From Phymorhynchus buccinoides (Eukaryota > Mollusca > Gastropoda > Neogastropoda > Raphitomidae), in assembly GCA_017654935.2 (NCBI GenBank), contig CM065687.1:14506144-14570143 (forward strand): a stretch of DNA of 64,000 bases. The letters are read 5' to 3'. The translations under genes were made by a program, and so were the position numbers. How positions within the stretch are numbered: position 1 is the stretch's first letter; every line of letters begins with the position of its first letter. Under the pieces are notes generated by a model. It was not told where the DNA came from. It saw only the letters and a list, made by a program, of their open reading frames with translations, and made no database searches. Positions 45,243-56,274 of this stretch are shown here, piece after piece.

Positions 45243-48200
45243 TCACTGTTTCCTAACGGCGCAGCGTCCCTCAAAAATCTGCCTCAGAGTCAGACCTCTC
45301 TCCTCTTGCTCAATCTGCGCCACACGCCAGAACAGCTCTTCTTCCACCTCCTTCTTTTCCTTGGGGTCAGGGTCGAAGAGATCCAGATCCAGGTCCTCCA
45401 GCGTTGGGGACAAGGCATAGGCCCTGGCCACCATGCGAAGAGTCATAGCGGGGCAGAGGGGGAGCCGAAGATGGCGCAGCTGGTTGTCGCACCTCAGCAC
45501 ATGCTTGAGACAGGCGTCTGACAACCGGAATTGACCTTCTAGTTCTTCTATGCTTTTGGTTCTTCGCGCCTTGTTCACCAGGAGCGTCAGGCTTTGCAGA
45601 CGGGCGCAGTTGCTGCACAAATAATAAAAAAATAAAAAAAATAAAAAAATGAATGATGATAATAATATCATTCAAATGATAATAATAATAATAATAACTA
45701 GCATTTATAGAGCACCCTTTCTCTCTTGAGCTCACGGCGCTTCACAATTATTTAAATAAATACATAGATCATAAGCTACTACAATATTATTAACTATCAA
45801 AAACACAACATGCATACACACACACACACACACGCGCGCACACACCCCCACACACAACGTGGGGAACATAGTTTTAAGGCAAGAAACAGGACAAGGAAGA
45901 AATCAGAGGTATTGCCGAAAGAGGTGAGTTTTAAGAGCGGTTTTGAAAGATTGGAAAGATTTAGCAGAACGAAGTTCATATGGTAGGGTGTTCCAGACAA
46001 AAGGGGCGCTGAAAGAAAATGAACGTTCACCATATGTCTTAGTGTTTGTAATAACATGGAAACAAAAGGAATACAATCATTTGCTGATCCCGTATATTCT
46101 TGTCAAATACATGTATCTTCCCTAAACCACACTTTTAGCCTAGTTATCTGCATCTGTGTCTGGTATATTGGCAGTAAACCAATTCTGGTTAGAGTACTTA
46201 ACCTTTACCGGATCATGCTTTTGACTACACAGACACGATGGCAGGGTTCTCAGCAAAGAGCAAATTCCTAAAGGGAAGAGAGGTGTTTATCCCTGTCCGG
46301 ATGGCGCGGGTCTCCCACGACCCCTACTTGTCAAAGAGTCACCATGTGCTTATCCCTGTCCGGATGGCGGGGGTCTCCCACGACCCCTACTCAATGCACT
46401 GCAGTGCTCTTTAAAGTAGGGGTCGTGGGAGACCCCCATCATCCGGACAGGTATATCAAAATTACGCATAATATTACGCCATTTATATTTTATACACATT
46501 AATGAAATTTAACACACTTAAAGCCATTTACGTTTTTGACAAAGTCATGAAATTTCATGAAGATTGCTAAAATAGTTTTAGAGATATAACATGTTTGGTG
46601 TGTCAAGGGGTCATGGCGACCCCAGAGGTCCGGTAAAGTTTAAACCAACGGGAAGAACTTTGTAAGAAGAAGTTACTTTATGATCACCAGTGTGTTTTTA
46701 GATAACAAGTTCAACGGTTCCAAATGACAAAAACGTGTCCTTGGAGGGCCTGGCCAAACATTAGGCTGGGTTGGAGCCGGATTAGGTACCCAGCTTGCTG
46801 GGAGCTGAAGAGCATTTGCACCCGTCTGGTAGATTAAAATCTACCCTGCATTTTTAGTTCTAACAAAAATGTGACTAACACAGGCGAATTCATCTAAACA
46901 TCCACCGTTTTGTTGTCTCATGTAAATGAAAATAATGTCACTTCACACTTGTGTAGTGTGTATTTCACTATTGGTTAGTAAATTGTTGTATGTAAGTCCA
47001 TCTCCCTAACCCCCATCTCCCCCCATGCACACACACACAAACCAACAACTCACCTCAAAATGATGCGGATGCTATCATCACACAAGGCACGTCCAACAAC
47101 AAGCGTAAGATTCACCACGTCTGCCACAAGGCAGGTCAGGGCAGACGCTTGTGGAATGCTCCACTTCATACAATGCCCAAATTTGACACTGTACAGATTA
47201 TTGGCTTTGCACCTCACAACTTGCTGTGCCAAGGGTTTGAGAGTTGTGATCTTCATATGTCCAGCTAAGTCATGAAAGTCAAAGTATGCACTTTCTAAAA
47301 CAAAGTTCTGTAGCCATCGGAGTTTGTTGAATACAGAGGGTAGCACAGCTGAACTAATACCCTCGCAGTCCTTTAGGACAACAGTCTGAAGTAGTGGACA
47401 ATTGTGCACTAAACATATTAAGTCTTCAGATGAGAGGCAGCATTGCTGGAGCGTGATGGATTTCAAGTTGATTTGTTTTCTGCAAAGGCACTTCAAAAAG
47501 GATGTTGCAGCATGGAAAAAACGAACCAGTGTCAGGCTCTGGAGGTCAAACTCTGGAGGAGAATCATCTTCATCAGAGTATTGGTGTTCATCTGAAGCAC
47601 GTTCACAGAAAATCTTTTGACCATTCAATTTAGAGAACGCCTGAGGTGGAACTTCTAATCTCAGCTCTTTCAGGCAAGGAAAACCCCCCAACAACTGCAA
47701 GACTTTTTTGCCATTATCATGGAGACAGCTTAATTTCAGTGATTTGAGCAATGGAAATGCTGCTGAAATGGCTTTCCAATATTTCTCATCATCAGCCCAC
47801 TGTCCAGTTGATGCGGAAACAGCATTCCTTCCACTTTGTAGATTCGGACCGTTCAGATTTTTAATTTTGCTCTCTAAATAAACCCTTCTCTCATTCACAA
47901 CAAGCCCAGCTTGAGTCAGAGAAGTCATCACCTTGCCTTTCGCATGTTCCACGTCATCATACAACTCACTTGTCAGACTCAGATGTTTTAGAGAGGACAG
48001 CAAGAGGTTTGGCTTCTCTACAAGCACTGTCAGGGCTTTTGTTGTCTCTGCGTTTGTACCAACAGTCAGCGCAAGATCTTCTAATTTGGGGCAGTTCTCC
48101 CTGATAGCTGTGGTGACATCCTCCAGCAAATCTGTATCCTCCGCATCTTCCATATTCATGTGGAGACCAATTCTCTTCAGTGAACGCTCAGACGAAAAAT

Positions 48201-48804
48201 AGTCTTTAACTGATCGCAAAGCACGGGAATCCAGTCTACCAGGGTACACAACAACTTGCAAAGTTTCCAGTCGTCTAAAAGGTGTCAAAATTCCAAAGAA
48301 GCTAGTTATAAAATCACTGGTGGGTTCGCTGCGATTGGAAAAGTGCTGCTCCACATGAATGTGTGACAAATTTGGGTACTTGTCAAGAAACTCCCATTGC
48401 GAATTGCCGCCACCTAGTATAGTCAGCTTTTGTAGGGATGGATACAGCATGCCCTGAGTGACTGAACATTCTGGCCACACTTGTCCCCTTTCTTCCACAG
48501 CGGTCACCATCGTCCTGACTGGAGCCACATCTTCACGGGCGTTTGAGGTGAAGCACTCCTGATGCAGCTGGCCCAGGTAGAAATCCTTGGATTTGTTGGG
48601 AGGCGTGCGCCATGGGTTCAAGCCAGCAACAGAAATCTTATTCCACAGGGTAGAATCGTATGAAAGAGTGTGAAAGTAGCGACAGGTCTTTCTGACCCCC
48701 AGCACAAGGTCACGTTGTGGCAGGTAGGAGATGATCTTCAGATGAATCTCCTCGGGAAGATGCAACATTTCAGCTTGAGATTCACAGTCTGGTGATGTAG
48801 CCAT
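45243..48804 (-). CDS. F-box and leucine-rich-repeat protein, two coding exons
   Basis: Likely a substrate-recognition subunit of an SCF-type ubiquitin ligase, binding Skp1 through its F-box and targets through LRRs (family knowledge). Coding exon 1 runs 48804-47054: ATG in MATSPDCESQ, F-box at residues ~14-58 (LPEEIHLKIISYLPQRDLVL, then LWNKISV), followed by irregular LRRs. It ends AG/GTGAGT, a near-perfect donor. Exon 2 runs 45612-45243 after the acceptor ATTTGTGCAG; the split Ser codon is restored in phase and LRRs continue (LQSLTLLVN), ending in an acidic helix and QIFEGRCAVRKQ. Total 706 residues. An acceptor TTGTTGCAG just before 48820 implies a further 5' non-coding exon, so the longer open frame to 48885 is intron. 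Complete and unbroken. Block 1 would carry a copy only inside its gap. Confidence 0.9.
45640..46130. repeat. Dispersed repeat in the F-box gene intron
   Basis: AAT-rich start, then GCATTTATAGAGCACCCTTT and CGGCGCTTCACAAT, a CA run, and GGTGAGTTTTAAGAGCGGTT with GGTGTTCCAGAC. A related element lies at 54601-55730. Widespread in invertebrate genomes by my recollection; class not assigned. Confidence 0.55.
46200..46641. mobile_element. Non-autonomous inverted-repeat element with internal hairpin, in the intron
   Basis: Ends ACCTTTACCGGA and TCCGGTAAAGTT are inverted repeats (12 of 13 matching). Inside, two direct ~39-bp copies (46289-46327, 46351-46390) are followed by one inverted copy (46416-46451). 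The 25-base loop between the last two contains the perfect palindrome GCACTGCAGTGC. No ORF. Confidence 0.65.
46642..47053 (-). other. Remainder of the F-box gene intron
   Basis: No repeat or gene recognised except CA-rich text near the donor at 47053-47048. Confidence 0.6.
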
Positions 48805-48934
48805 CTTGTGATTTAACAATCTGCAACAACACAAAACAAATGATAGACTATAAATGTATATGCAAACCATGAGAATAGATAACAATGAAACGAAGATAGT
48901 CTTCTATAATATAAACGCACACTAGAGAGTAGCT

Positions 48935-49140
48935 CTCTTTCTAGCTCATGAAGTACAGTCACTTGATGCAGCACCTGGGAAGGCTCAAGATTCTCACCAG
49001 CATAAGTGGTGGATTTTGTCAGGGCTTTTCTTTTGTCAGACCCAGCTGGTTATCACCCTCCATGACCTGTTCACAAGTCTTGAGAAGAACAGGCAGACGG
49101 ACATCATAATCATGGACTTTTCTAAGGCATTCAGCAATTA
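48935..49140 (+). pseudogene. LINE RT fragment with first catalytic Asp
   Basis: Decayed frames give LMQHLGRLKIL, then TQLVITLHDLFTSLEKNRQT and DIIIMDFSKAF, matching RT motif 2 to motif A of CR1-like LINEs (first catalytic Asp present). The sequence after AF diverges at once, so this is an internal scrap. Confidence 0.75.
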
Positions 49141-49843
49141 TGCCTCCCCACCCCCCTTTAAAACTGTTGGTATTAGAATGTCCATTCTAACAGTGGTTCG
49201 CCAACTTCCTCACCCAAAGGCACATGAAGGTGGTGATGTAAACAACATCCTGGGGCAGTGGGTGGATGCCTTGTGCCTCCATACGGGGAGCTGGACAATC
49301 CCACCCCATCCATGAGTTCATCCCCATGGGGATACGGGGGGGTGGGGGTGGGGGGTCTTTCGTATAAATAGCTCCCCCACCTTCTGGAAGCTAGTTCTCT
49401 GCTTGTAACTTCCTCTAACCGGCCACACTCTTTGACTCTGCCTTTTCCCTTTGCTTGTTATTGTCTACTGTCTTTATGACTTATTCCCCCATTCTCCTGT
49501 CTTTTTCCAAAATAAAGTTTGAAACTATTTTTCTCGTTTGAGCTCCTCCGAAATGGGAATGTGTCAGCTGTAAGCTGTGGGGAAACCAGTGAAAACTGAA
49601 AACCGGACACATACATGGCCATTATGACCAAAAGAAGAAGAAGAAAATAAGAACATCATTCTAGTTCTACCTCCCTGTCCCCTAATCCCCACCCACTCAC
49701 CCATTCCTTAACACCCATTTTCCTCCACCCTGACCCTATCGACTAGACCAACAAGATGGAAAAAGAAAACAGAAAGAGACCAAGAGAAGAAAGAATGGAA
49801 AGTCCATGGGTGCTGCAACTCCTCAAAATGAAAAGAAATAAAA
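49141..49843 (+). other. Non-coding stretch with TATA and poly(A) signals
   Basis: TATAAATA at 49363-49370 and AATAAA at 49511-49516, about 150 bases apart, as in an LTR U3-R region or a short transcription unit. No TG...CA ends with flanking duplication could be fixed, and no ORF of note. Confidence 0.3.
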
Positions 49844-49856
49844 GGCAGGAGTCCAG

Positions 49857-49906
49857 ATGTCCCATGCCGGGTCAAGAGGACGTAAAACACAATCTTTCAT
49901 TCATTC
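49857..49906 (+). mobile_element. 5'-truncated SINE of the same family
   Basis: Fifty bases match the last part of the element at 4736-4972, including the GAGGACGTAAA motif and TTTCATTCATTC tail. They are flanked by perfect 13-bp direct repeats GGCAGGAGTCCAG (49844-49856 and 49907-49919). Truncation at the 5' end plus a target duplication is the usual signature of target-primed reverse transcription. Confidence 0.8.
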
Positions 49907-49919
49907 GGCAGGAGTCCAG

Positions 49920-50260
49920 GGCAAGTGCCCCAGCAGGGTACAGGGGCAGAGCCCTGTAGGAGGATGCAGGAGGAGAACACAAGAGGGAGAGATAATGAGA
50001 CAAACAGACAGTTAAAATGATGGACAGAGACAGTCAGAGTCCGATAAGCCTTGTAAAATGTTTACATTGCCTTTGAAAACAATATGTCATCACCATGCTG
50101 TTTTTAAGATTCCCAGAGAGTGACTTCCGGGATAGAACAACCAAGTTCAATGCAACCCAAATTGCTTGTGGTTGATTTGTTTTGTTTCAGTCACAGATGT
50201 TTTATTGGAAGCTCTCTGTTTCAGTTCAGTTCTTTTTCTTCTTATTCCAGTTGGGGATGT
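49920..50260. other. Unique spacer next to the block 1 gap-equivalent edge
   Basis: No gene or repeat recognised. Ends at 50261 where homology to 8900 resumes. Confidence 0.5.
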
Positions 50261-50324
50261 TTATCCTGCCCCGCGCTCACTGGTTTTCATTCAAGTCATT
50301 AATAGTGCACGCGTGCAGTTTGAA

Positions 50325-50646
50325 TTTGTGTCATCCATCCCACCGGCACTCACGGCCTACTCGTACTGAATAGTGGGATGGACTTTATCGTGTGCGCAAG
50401 ATCTTGTGTATGCGCTCGCACACAGGACCTCGGTTTTTGAAAAGTCTCATCCGAAGGACTTTTTCCCCAACTGACGTCAGATACGCATTTACACCTGGGT
50501 GGAGTGAGAAAAATAGGAGTAAAGTGCTTTTTCCAAGGACACACCACTGACTATGAACTGAGCTGGGTTCGAACATGCGCACACGCAAATCTGACGGATT
50601 ACGAGCTAGCGACTCGGACTTACCAACTGAGCAACAGCGGATCTTT
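50325..50646 (-). mobile_element. tRNA-derived SINE, block 2
   Basis: Duplicate of 8968-9290 with A box at 50634-50623 and B box at 50574-50565. Differs by a few substitutions (for example CACCCAGG instead of CACTCAGG in the body). Confidence 0.75.
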
Positions 50647-51028
50647 CTTGTAAACTTAAAAACAAACTTAAATTAGTGTGAAACTGAAAGAGTTGCACCG
50701 CATGGAAATGAAAAATTAAGAAAGAAAGATCAAGAATAAGAAGAAAGATCAAGAACAAAAAGATAATCATATCAGAAAGTAGGCCTAAGTGTTGCTGGAC
50801 TTAGCATTATGCTGGTGACCTGCTGAACGAGCACTGGCTGGCCAGGTCATTCATGCTGTTTTGATTTATCTATTTTCAAGTGCTCTCCCCAAGTCTTCAT
50901 CAATCATATTATAGGTACGGCGTATAGGCTTAGATAGAATTTTGCCTACTCTTTCAAGTCATTCATGTTTTGTTTTAGTTTTTTAATATTCCGGGTGCAA
51001 CAAAGTAGGCATTGTATTGCTTCTTTCA

Positions 51029-52165
51029 TTAAATGATAGCAAAAATTGTCTGGAAGCTATAATCCTCCCAGTGTCTATCTAACATGTCATTAAAACTATT
51101 GAGTGTTCCTGCAGTTGCTATATTACTGGGTAAGGAATTCCAAGGATTGATAACTCTGTGAAAAAATATGCTTAGGTATTAGTCCTGGTAAATGGCTTGT
51201 TAATCTTCAAGGGATGGCCTCTGGTAATGGAAGTATTAATTGTGAACAAAATTAATTGTTATTATATATACTGTTAGTAGTTTGACTGTCAACTTTTACT
51301 TACGTAAGATTTTAAACGTGTCTTATCATATCACCTCTTAGCCGGCAGTATTCAAGACTTCACATATTTAGAGCTTTAAGTCTCTCTTCATAAATTTTAC
51401 AGTTTTGTAATCCAATAATTTGTTTAGTATTTTTCTTTGAACATTTTCAATGTTTCTTAAATTTTGGGCTCCAAACCGCATTTCCACATATTCTAAAATC
51501 GGTCTAACTAATGCTTTGAAAAGAGGAACCATTATTTCTTTGGATTTAAACTGAATGAAATGTGATATCATACCAGACATTTTATTAGCTTTCTTAAATA
51601 TTCTTGACAGTAGTAGTAATATGCTCTTCAAAATTTAGATTAATATCCACAAAGACCCCCAGATCTTTCTCGACCTCACTAGGTTCAAGATCACAATAAT
51701 CAATGTTATAATCATAGTTAGGATTATTTTTACCCATGAGAAGTATTTTGCATTTTTTACTATTAAACTTTATTTGTCAATCCTTCGTCTATTCAACTAG
51801 TTTATCAATTGGCTTCTGTAGTTTAATCCTGCTCCGATCATCTAATACTGTTATGATTAAGTGTCATCAGCAAATATCTTTATAAAGCAATTGATCTACA
51901 ATGTCAGGTATATCATTTATAAAACTAATTAAAAAAAAGTGTAGGTCCCAGGACGCTACCCTGATGAACACCACTACTAACATGTACTGTCTGATTTCTC
52001 ACGTTAAATGTTAACATATTGAATTCTGTCTGTTAAAGAGTCATCTATCCATTTAAGTAGATTGTCTTGCATGCCATAACCTTGCAGTTTATACATGGTA
52101 ATAGTCTTCTAAAGTTCTATGTGGCACTTTGTCAAAAGCTTTTTACAAATCAATATAAAACTGCA
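51029..52165 (-). pseudogene. CR1-like LINE, RT part (3' half)
   Basis: Reading the minus strand from 52165: KAFDKVPHRTL (motif A side), LGPTLFFLISFINDIPD, FADDT catalytic box near 51870, KKCKILLMGK, EPSEVEKDLGVFVDINLNFE, then ORF 51631-51368 (ISHFIQFKSKEIMVPLFKAL, then VRPILEY) and the RVIN...LDRHW terminus with stop at 51029. Stops and frameshifts are scattered: a dead copy. Its 3' end is shared with block 1 (9677-9838). Confidence 0.85.
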
Positions 52166-52649
52166 TCAACTGGTACATAATTGTTATACATTTTTAATGT
52201 TAATCATAATCATTCAATCATTTATTACACTTAACACTTGAAATGACAATCTGATAATAACAATATATAAAAAAAACTAATAAAATAGCGCAACATTTCA
52301 GTTTATTTTTTTCAACCTTCGACGGGCAAAGCACCAGGGCAACTAAAACAGCCTTTAAAATACAGTGTTACACAATAAAATAAAAAATAAAAATTGTGAT
52401 CAAAACTCATAAAAGCAAACACGGAGCAAACAAGCAAGGAAGGCGAGTTTTGCACGAGCTATAATCTGTAATTTTCCATTAAATGTTTATTTAAATTATC
52501 TCTGGGCTGGCAATCGTTATGTCTATACACCGAAAAATGAATGCAGAATGGTCGGAAAATGCCGAAAAATGAATGCAGAATGGTAAAACCATACCGAAAA
52601 ATGCTAAATTGTGAAGGCGGAATGATCAAAATGCCGAATGGTAGGGCAG

Positions 52650-53095
52650 AATTGTGACCGTCACCACAAAATGAGTCGTGATGTCCCAAATGTCACTTTT
52701 GAGTTATTAACAAATTGTTCTTTTGCATTAAAAAAGCTTTCCAACAAACCAAAAAGTTTGTAAATCAGACTATTTGTTGAAAAGTTATGAAGATTTGAAA
52801 TCGTATATTCAGGGAATCGGCGAAATGAAAAAATGCAACCGGAAAATTTATAAATGTGTACAAAACAACCAGATGTTTCTGATATAAATTACACTTTTAA
52901 GGCAGAAAGGATTGTTTTTACACTTCAATACTTATGACGGAGTTATGTATAGATAAAGACCCATTGTTCAATATTATTGAATAATAAGTCAAAATCTGAG
53001 AATTGATGATTTGACCCCCTTCCACATAAAATTGTCCCTAGGGGACAAGTGAACTAGGGACAATGCGACTCATTTTGTGGTGATGGGTCACAATT
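52650..53095. mobile_element. Inner inverted-repeat (MITE-like) element
   Basis: Ends are near-perfect inverted repeats of about 28 bases containing CACCACAAAATGAGTCG / CGACTCATTTTGTGGTG, with AATTGTGAC at the outer tip. Non-coding AT-rich interior; CCCTAGGGGACAAG near 53035 is partly palindromic. Confidence 0.75.
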
Positions 53096-53440
53096 ATGAA
53101 AACATTCTACAGAAAACCCCAAAATTTACAACAATGGAAAGTGAAATTGCCAAATAGCAAAATGATTAACACCGTCCCGATTACACATTTCTGTAGTTCG
53201 GCTATCCCACACACTAGAATGGAAATCACGTCATACCGACATGTCTACAAACAAAACAGCGCGTGCGTGTACACATCGGCGCTCAACATAATTTAAAGAA
53301 CTCAATTAGTAGGTGTCATTTTGTGTTGTTGTGGGCAACACACCGTACACACAGGCAGAGATCGTCACCGCAACCTAGGCCTGGGCCATGTGAAAATTTT
53401 AAAAGCTAACCCTTTTAAAAGATTGCCTGTTTGATCAACA

Positions 53441-53580
53441 ATGTCCGATTATTACCATTGCTCCTGTTGTGGAAAGCAGTGTGACAACGACTGCATTTGT
53501 TGCGATGTTTGCGAAAAGTGGGCCCACTATCATTAGTATCAATGTGAAAATCTTTCACAAACAATGATCAGTCACTGTTA
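53441..53580 (+). pseudogene. PHD-finger-like zinc-binding scrap
   Basis: ATG 53441 opens a 31-codon frame, YHCSCCGKQC then ICCDVCEKWAHYH, stop at 53534. The same frame continues beyond the stop with YQCENLSQT. The Cys spacing, CDxCxxW and H-x-x-C layout match a PHD finger. PHD fingers precede the endonuclease in many invertebrate CR1-like LINEs, so this may be a LINE 5' scrap caught in the foldback. Confidence 0.5.
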
Positions 53581-53754
53581 AATGACAATATTTATATTTT
53601 GGTTAGATGTGGTTTCATAATTCAGCTTCACCATAATGGTGTCATGACCATCCATCATTCACCTTTCGGCATTTTCCGGCGTTTTTCGGTGAATAGACAC
53701 ACCCCTGGCAATACTCACAGATCTTACACACAATCAACATAAAGACTGACAGGC

Positions 53755-53995
53755 CTGTAATTCCCAGGATCATTTTTCCTACTAGGGACTTTTCCTTCGT
53801 TCATTGATTGTCAAATTTAGTTTTTTAATGAGCTGGTAGGTTATCTTATAATTCTTTTAATAATCTGGGATGAATGTCGTCGGGACCAGCAGACTTTTAA
53901 ATATCTAGTTTGGTTAATTTATCACAAATGTCTTTTTCAGTGAAATTTACTCAATAACTGAGGAAATATGTGCATTTGTTTCATGTCAGGTCAGA
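53755..53995 (-). pseudogene. CR1-like LINE, RT part (upstream portion)
   Basis: The minus strand reads SRKNDPGNYRPVSL, the conserved N-Y-R-P-V-S-L motif that opens the RT domain, preceded by LINE-like text (KSAGPDDIH-type, degenerate). Probably the same element as 51029-52165, separated by insertions. Confidence 0.7.
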
Positions 53996-54600
53996 TCTTC
54001 AGGGCAGCCAGGCCTCGCGGCCTCTTGATGTGCCCTTATTTTGATTGTTCGTTTTAGTGATTTTGTTTAGCAATTAGATTGGCATAGCTGTGACACTTTT
54101 TGAGCAATCATTGTTGTCTTAATCATAATTGTATTTCAATACATCAATTTTGGGATAACTATCTAGGAGGTTTTTGAAATGGTTAATGTTAGAACAGAAG
54201 CAAGTTTAGTTTGTGCTGGTAGATTGTTCCAGTACTGAGTGACTATTAAAGTTCTACTGCTAAGGTTAGTATTTTCAGTTTGCTGCTACGGTTTCTCAAA
54301 TCATTAGATAATTGAAACAATTGTTTGTTAATTTTGTCAGGGTTAGGCTAGGTTAGGTATTTAGAAGGGACAGGCTTTCTCAGCCTAGGCCTTGCGGCCT
54401 ATAAAAAGTCCCATCATTGGCATAATACAGTTTGATTTTGTGAAATGTTTTATAAACTTTTATCAAATCTCCCCTTCATCATGAAATCTTCTGAATTTTA
54501 AGGATGGTATGCTTAACTTATGACGTCTGTCCCATATTCCAATTTTTAATATTGATTTTATTAATTTCAAAATTTGGTTGCTCGCCTTTGTACTTTTTAA
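53996..54600. other. Further LINE-derived debris
   Basis: AGGCCTCGCGGCCTCTTGAT near 54012 and AGGCCTTGCGGCCTATAAAA near 54384 resemble LINE 3' ends. The minus strand at 54600-54430 contains VQRRATK and EYGTDV, matching an RT C-terminal region in several frames. Too decayed to delimit. Confidence 0.5.
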
Positions 54601-55176
54601 AATAATAATAATAATAATAAACGGATATTTATATAGCGCTTTTTATCGAGCACAAAGCGCTTTACAATCAGTATTGAAACACTCACACACGCAAAACAGA
54701 CGCACACGCACGTACGTGCACGCACGAGCGTGAACGCGTTCTTGCACACAAACATACCCACACACATTTCATCAAACACACAGAAAACACATTCTCACTG
54801 AAGCGCACACAAACTTACTCAAGCATACACTTGTACAAACACGCGCGCACACACACACATACACACACGCGCACTCACATACACAAAGCACTCACGTGTA
54901 CTCACACTCACAGACACATACTCACACACACTCCTCCCCCCCCCCCCTCTAGTGAACACAATCTCTCCTGCGCACGCATACACTCATACACATGCAAGCA
55001 GATATACCCACACAGAACACACACAACACACTCACACACCTGCTTGGAAGTGCGGCCGTGGGCGCACGCACACTCACATTCGCGCACACGCTCACAAAGT
55101 ACATACATACACATACACACACACAAATTACATACATACAAACATACGGACATACATCGCGCACACGCACGCACGC

Positions 55177-55239
<63 letters not shown>

Positions 55240-55730
55240 TGCACATGGAGATGGGGGTGTTATTGGAAAGACTGCCGGAACAGATGGGTTTTCAGGTTTG
55301 TTTTGAACGATGCTAAAGATTGACTATGTCTGACAGCAGAAGGCAATGAATTCCAGAGTTTGACTGCTGATGATGTAAAAGCTCTACCACCGTGCCTATC
55401 ACGTTTAAATTTTGGTATTCGAAAGATCCTATTGTCATTTGCTGAGCGGAGAGATCGAGATGGAACGTAAATTTCAAGAAGCTCAGAGAGGTATTGCGGT
55501 GCTGTTCCTGATATGATCTGATAGCAGAGACAGGCAGCTTTGTAGTTTATTCTTTGTTGAAATGTAACTCTTTAAGTAGAGGTGATGTGTGTTGAAGACG
55601 CTTGGCTTTGAAGACCATTCTAGCAGCAGAGTGCTGTAGATTGCTTTTTTATTTAAGAAAAGGGGTCCAAATTAGATTTCCATACCCAAGATGAGGTCCT
55701 ATTAAACTGCTATATAGGTTAAAAAAGACA
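54601..55730. repeat. Dispersed repeat with CA-rich core
   Basis: Starts (AAT)n, ATATTTATATAGCGCTTTTT and AAAGCGCTTTACAATCAG; then 550 bases of CA-rich microsatellite (purest 55177-55232); then TGGGTTTTCAGGTTTGTTTT and AATGAATTCCAGAGTTTGAC. Same order as the intronic element at 45640-46130. CA-repeat ORFs are artefacts. Confidence 0.6.
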
Positions 55731-56176
55731 TGTATTTAATTCAATAAAACTTTGCAATGCCTGGCTGCCCTGAAGATTCATTCAGGATTTTAAAGATCTG
55801 ACCTTGAGTTTGGTTGTAACTGTAAGTAAATACATTATACAAAAGAAAAAGAATTATGTGGTCTACAAAACCTTTTACTTACTTTTGTTTTCTTTTTGTT
55901 GATAATTAACTTCCGATGTGATCAAATTATGCTAACTTTGGTAGATCTTCCTCATTAATTCGCCAGCCAGTCCGGTCAACAGCCTCCTTGGCGCGTGGAC
56001 GATCGCGTGGTTTGAGCCAAGAAGGAACTGAAATCACGGAAGTTGAAGTGTGGAAAAGGAAGTGGTGAAGAGGTGTACTATGGGTGAAGCGCTAACTACT
56101 GAAACTGAAAGACGAAATCTTTCCAAACAAACACCAGAAATACAAACATTTGATAAACCCTAAATATTTCTCAAGC

Positions 56177-56180
<4 letters not shown>
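55731..56180. other. Intergenic, no feature seen
   Basis: No gene or repeat recognised. Confidence 0.4.

Positions 56181-56268
<88 letters not shown>
56181..56268. repeat. (CT)n microsatellite
   Basis: Pure CT array abutting the open frame of the next LINE fragment. Confidence 0.97.
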
Positions 56269-56269
<1 letters not shown>

Positions 56270-56274
56270 AAAAC

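Larger units (their letters stand above)
33869..51192. repeat. Segmental duplication, block 2 (direct partner 1-9840)
   Basis: Same order and orientation as block 1: A-rich repeat, two ~1.9-kb tandem units, MITEs, hairpin elements, SINE-like insertion, satellite, tRNA-SINE and LINE 3' end. It additionally carries 42459-50260 (more satellite, a LINE 3' end, the F-box gene, further LINE scraps). It ends inside a CR1-like LINE that continues uninterrupted past 51192, so block 2 looks like the ancestral state at this edge. Confidence 0.9.
52166..53754. mobile_element. Nested insertions interrupting the CR1-like LINE
   Basis: Separates RT motif A (52165) from upstream RT sequence (53755). The outer part has inverted arms: TGTCTATACACCGAAAAATG at 52520 and its inverted counterpart near 53690. 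Inside lies an inverted-repeat element at 52650-53095. Repeated ATGCCGAAAAATGAATGCAG text occurs in the left arm. Confidence 0.65.

Noticed and set aside
48805..48885. N-terminal extension of the F-box ORF
   Set aside because: A splice acceptor (TTGTTGCAG) lies just upstream of the MATSPD start, so the extension is intron or 5' UTR.
53067..53296. 66-codon ORF at 53096-53296 as a small gene
   Set aside because: Begins inside the inverted-repeat end of a MITE-like element and has no recognisable domain.
54831..55323. Thr/His-rich and Cys/Val-rich ORFs
   Set aside because: Translations of the CA/GT microsatellite.
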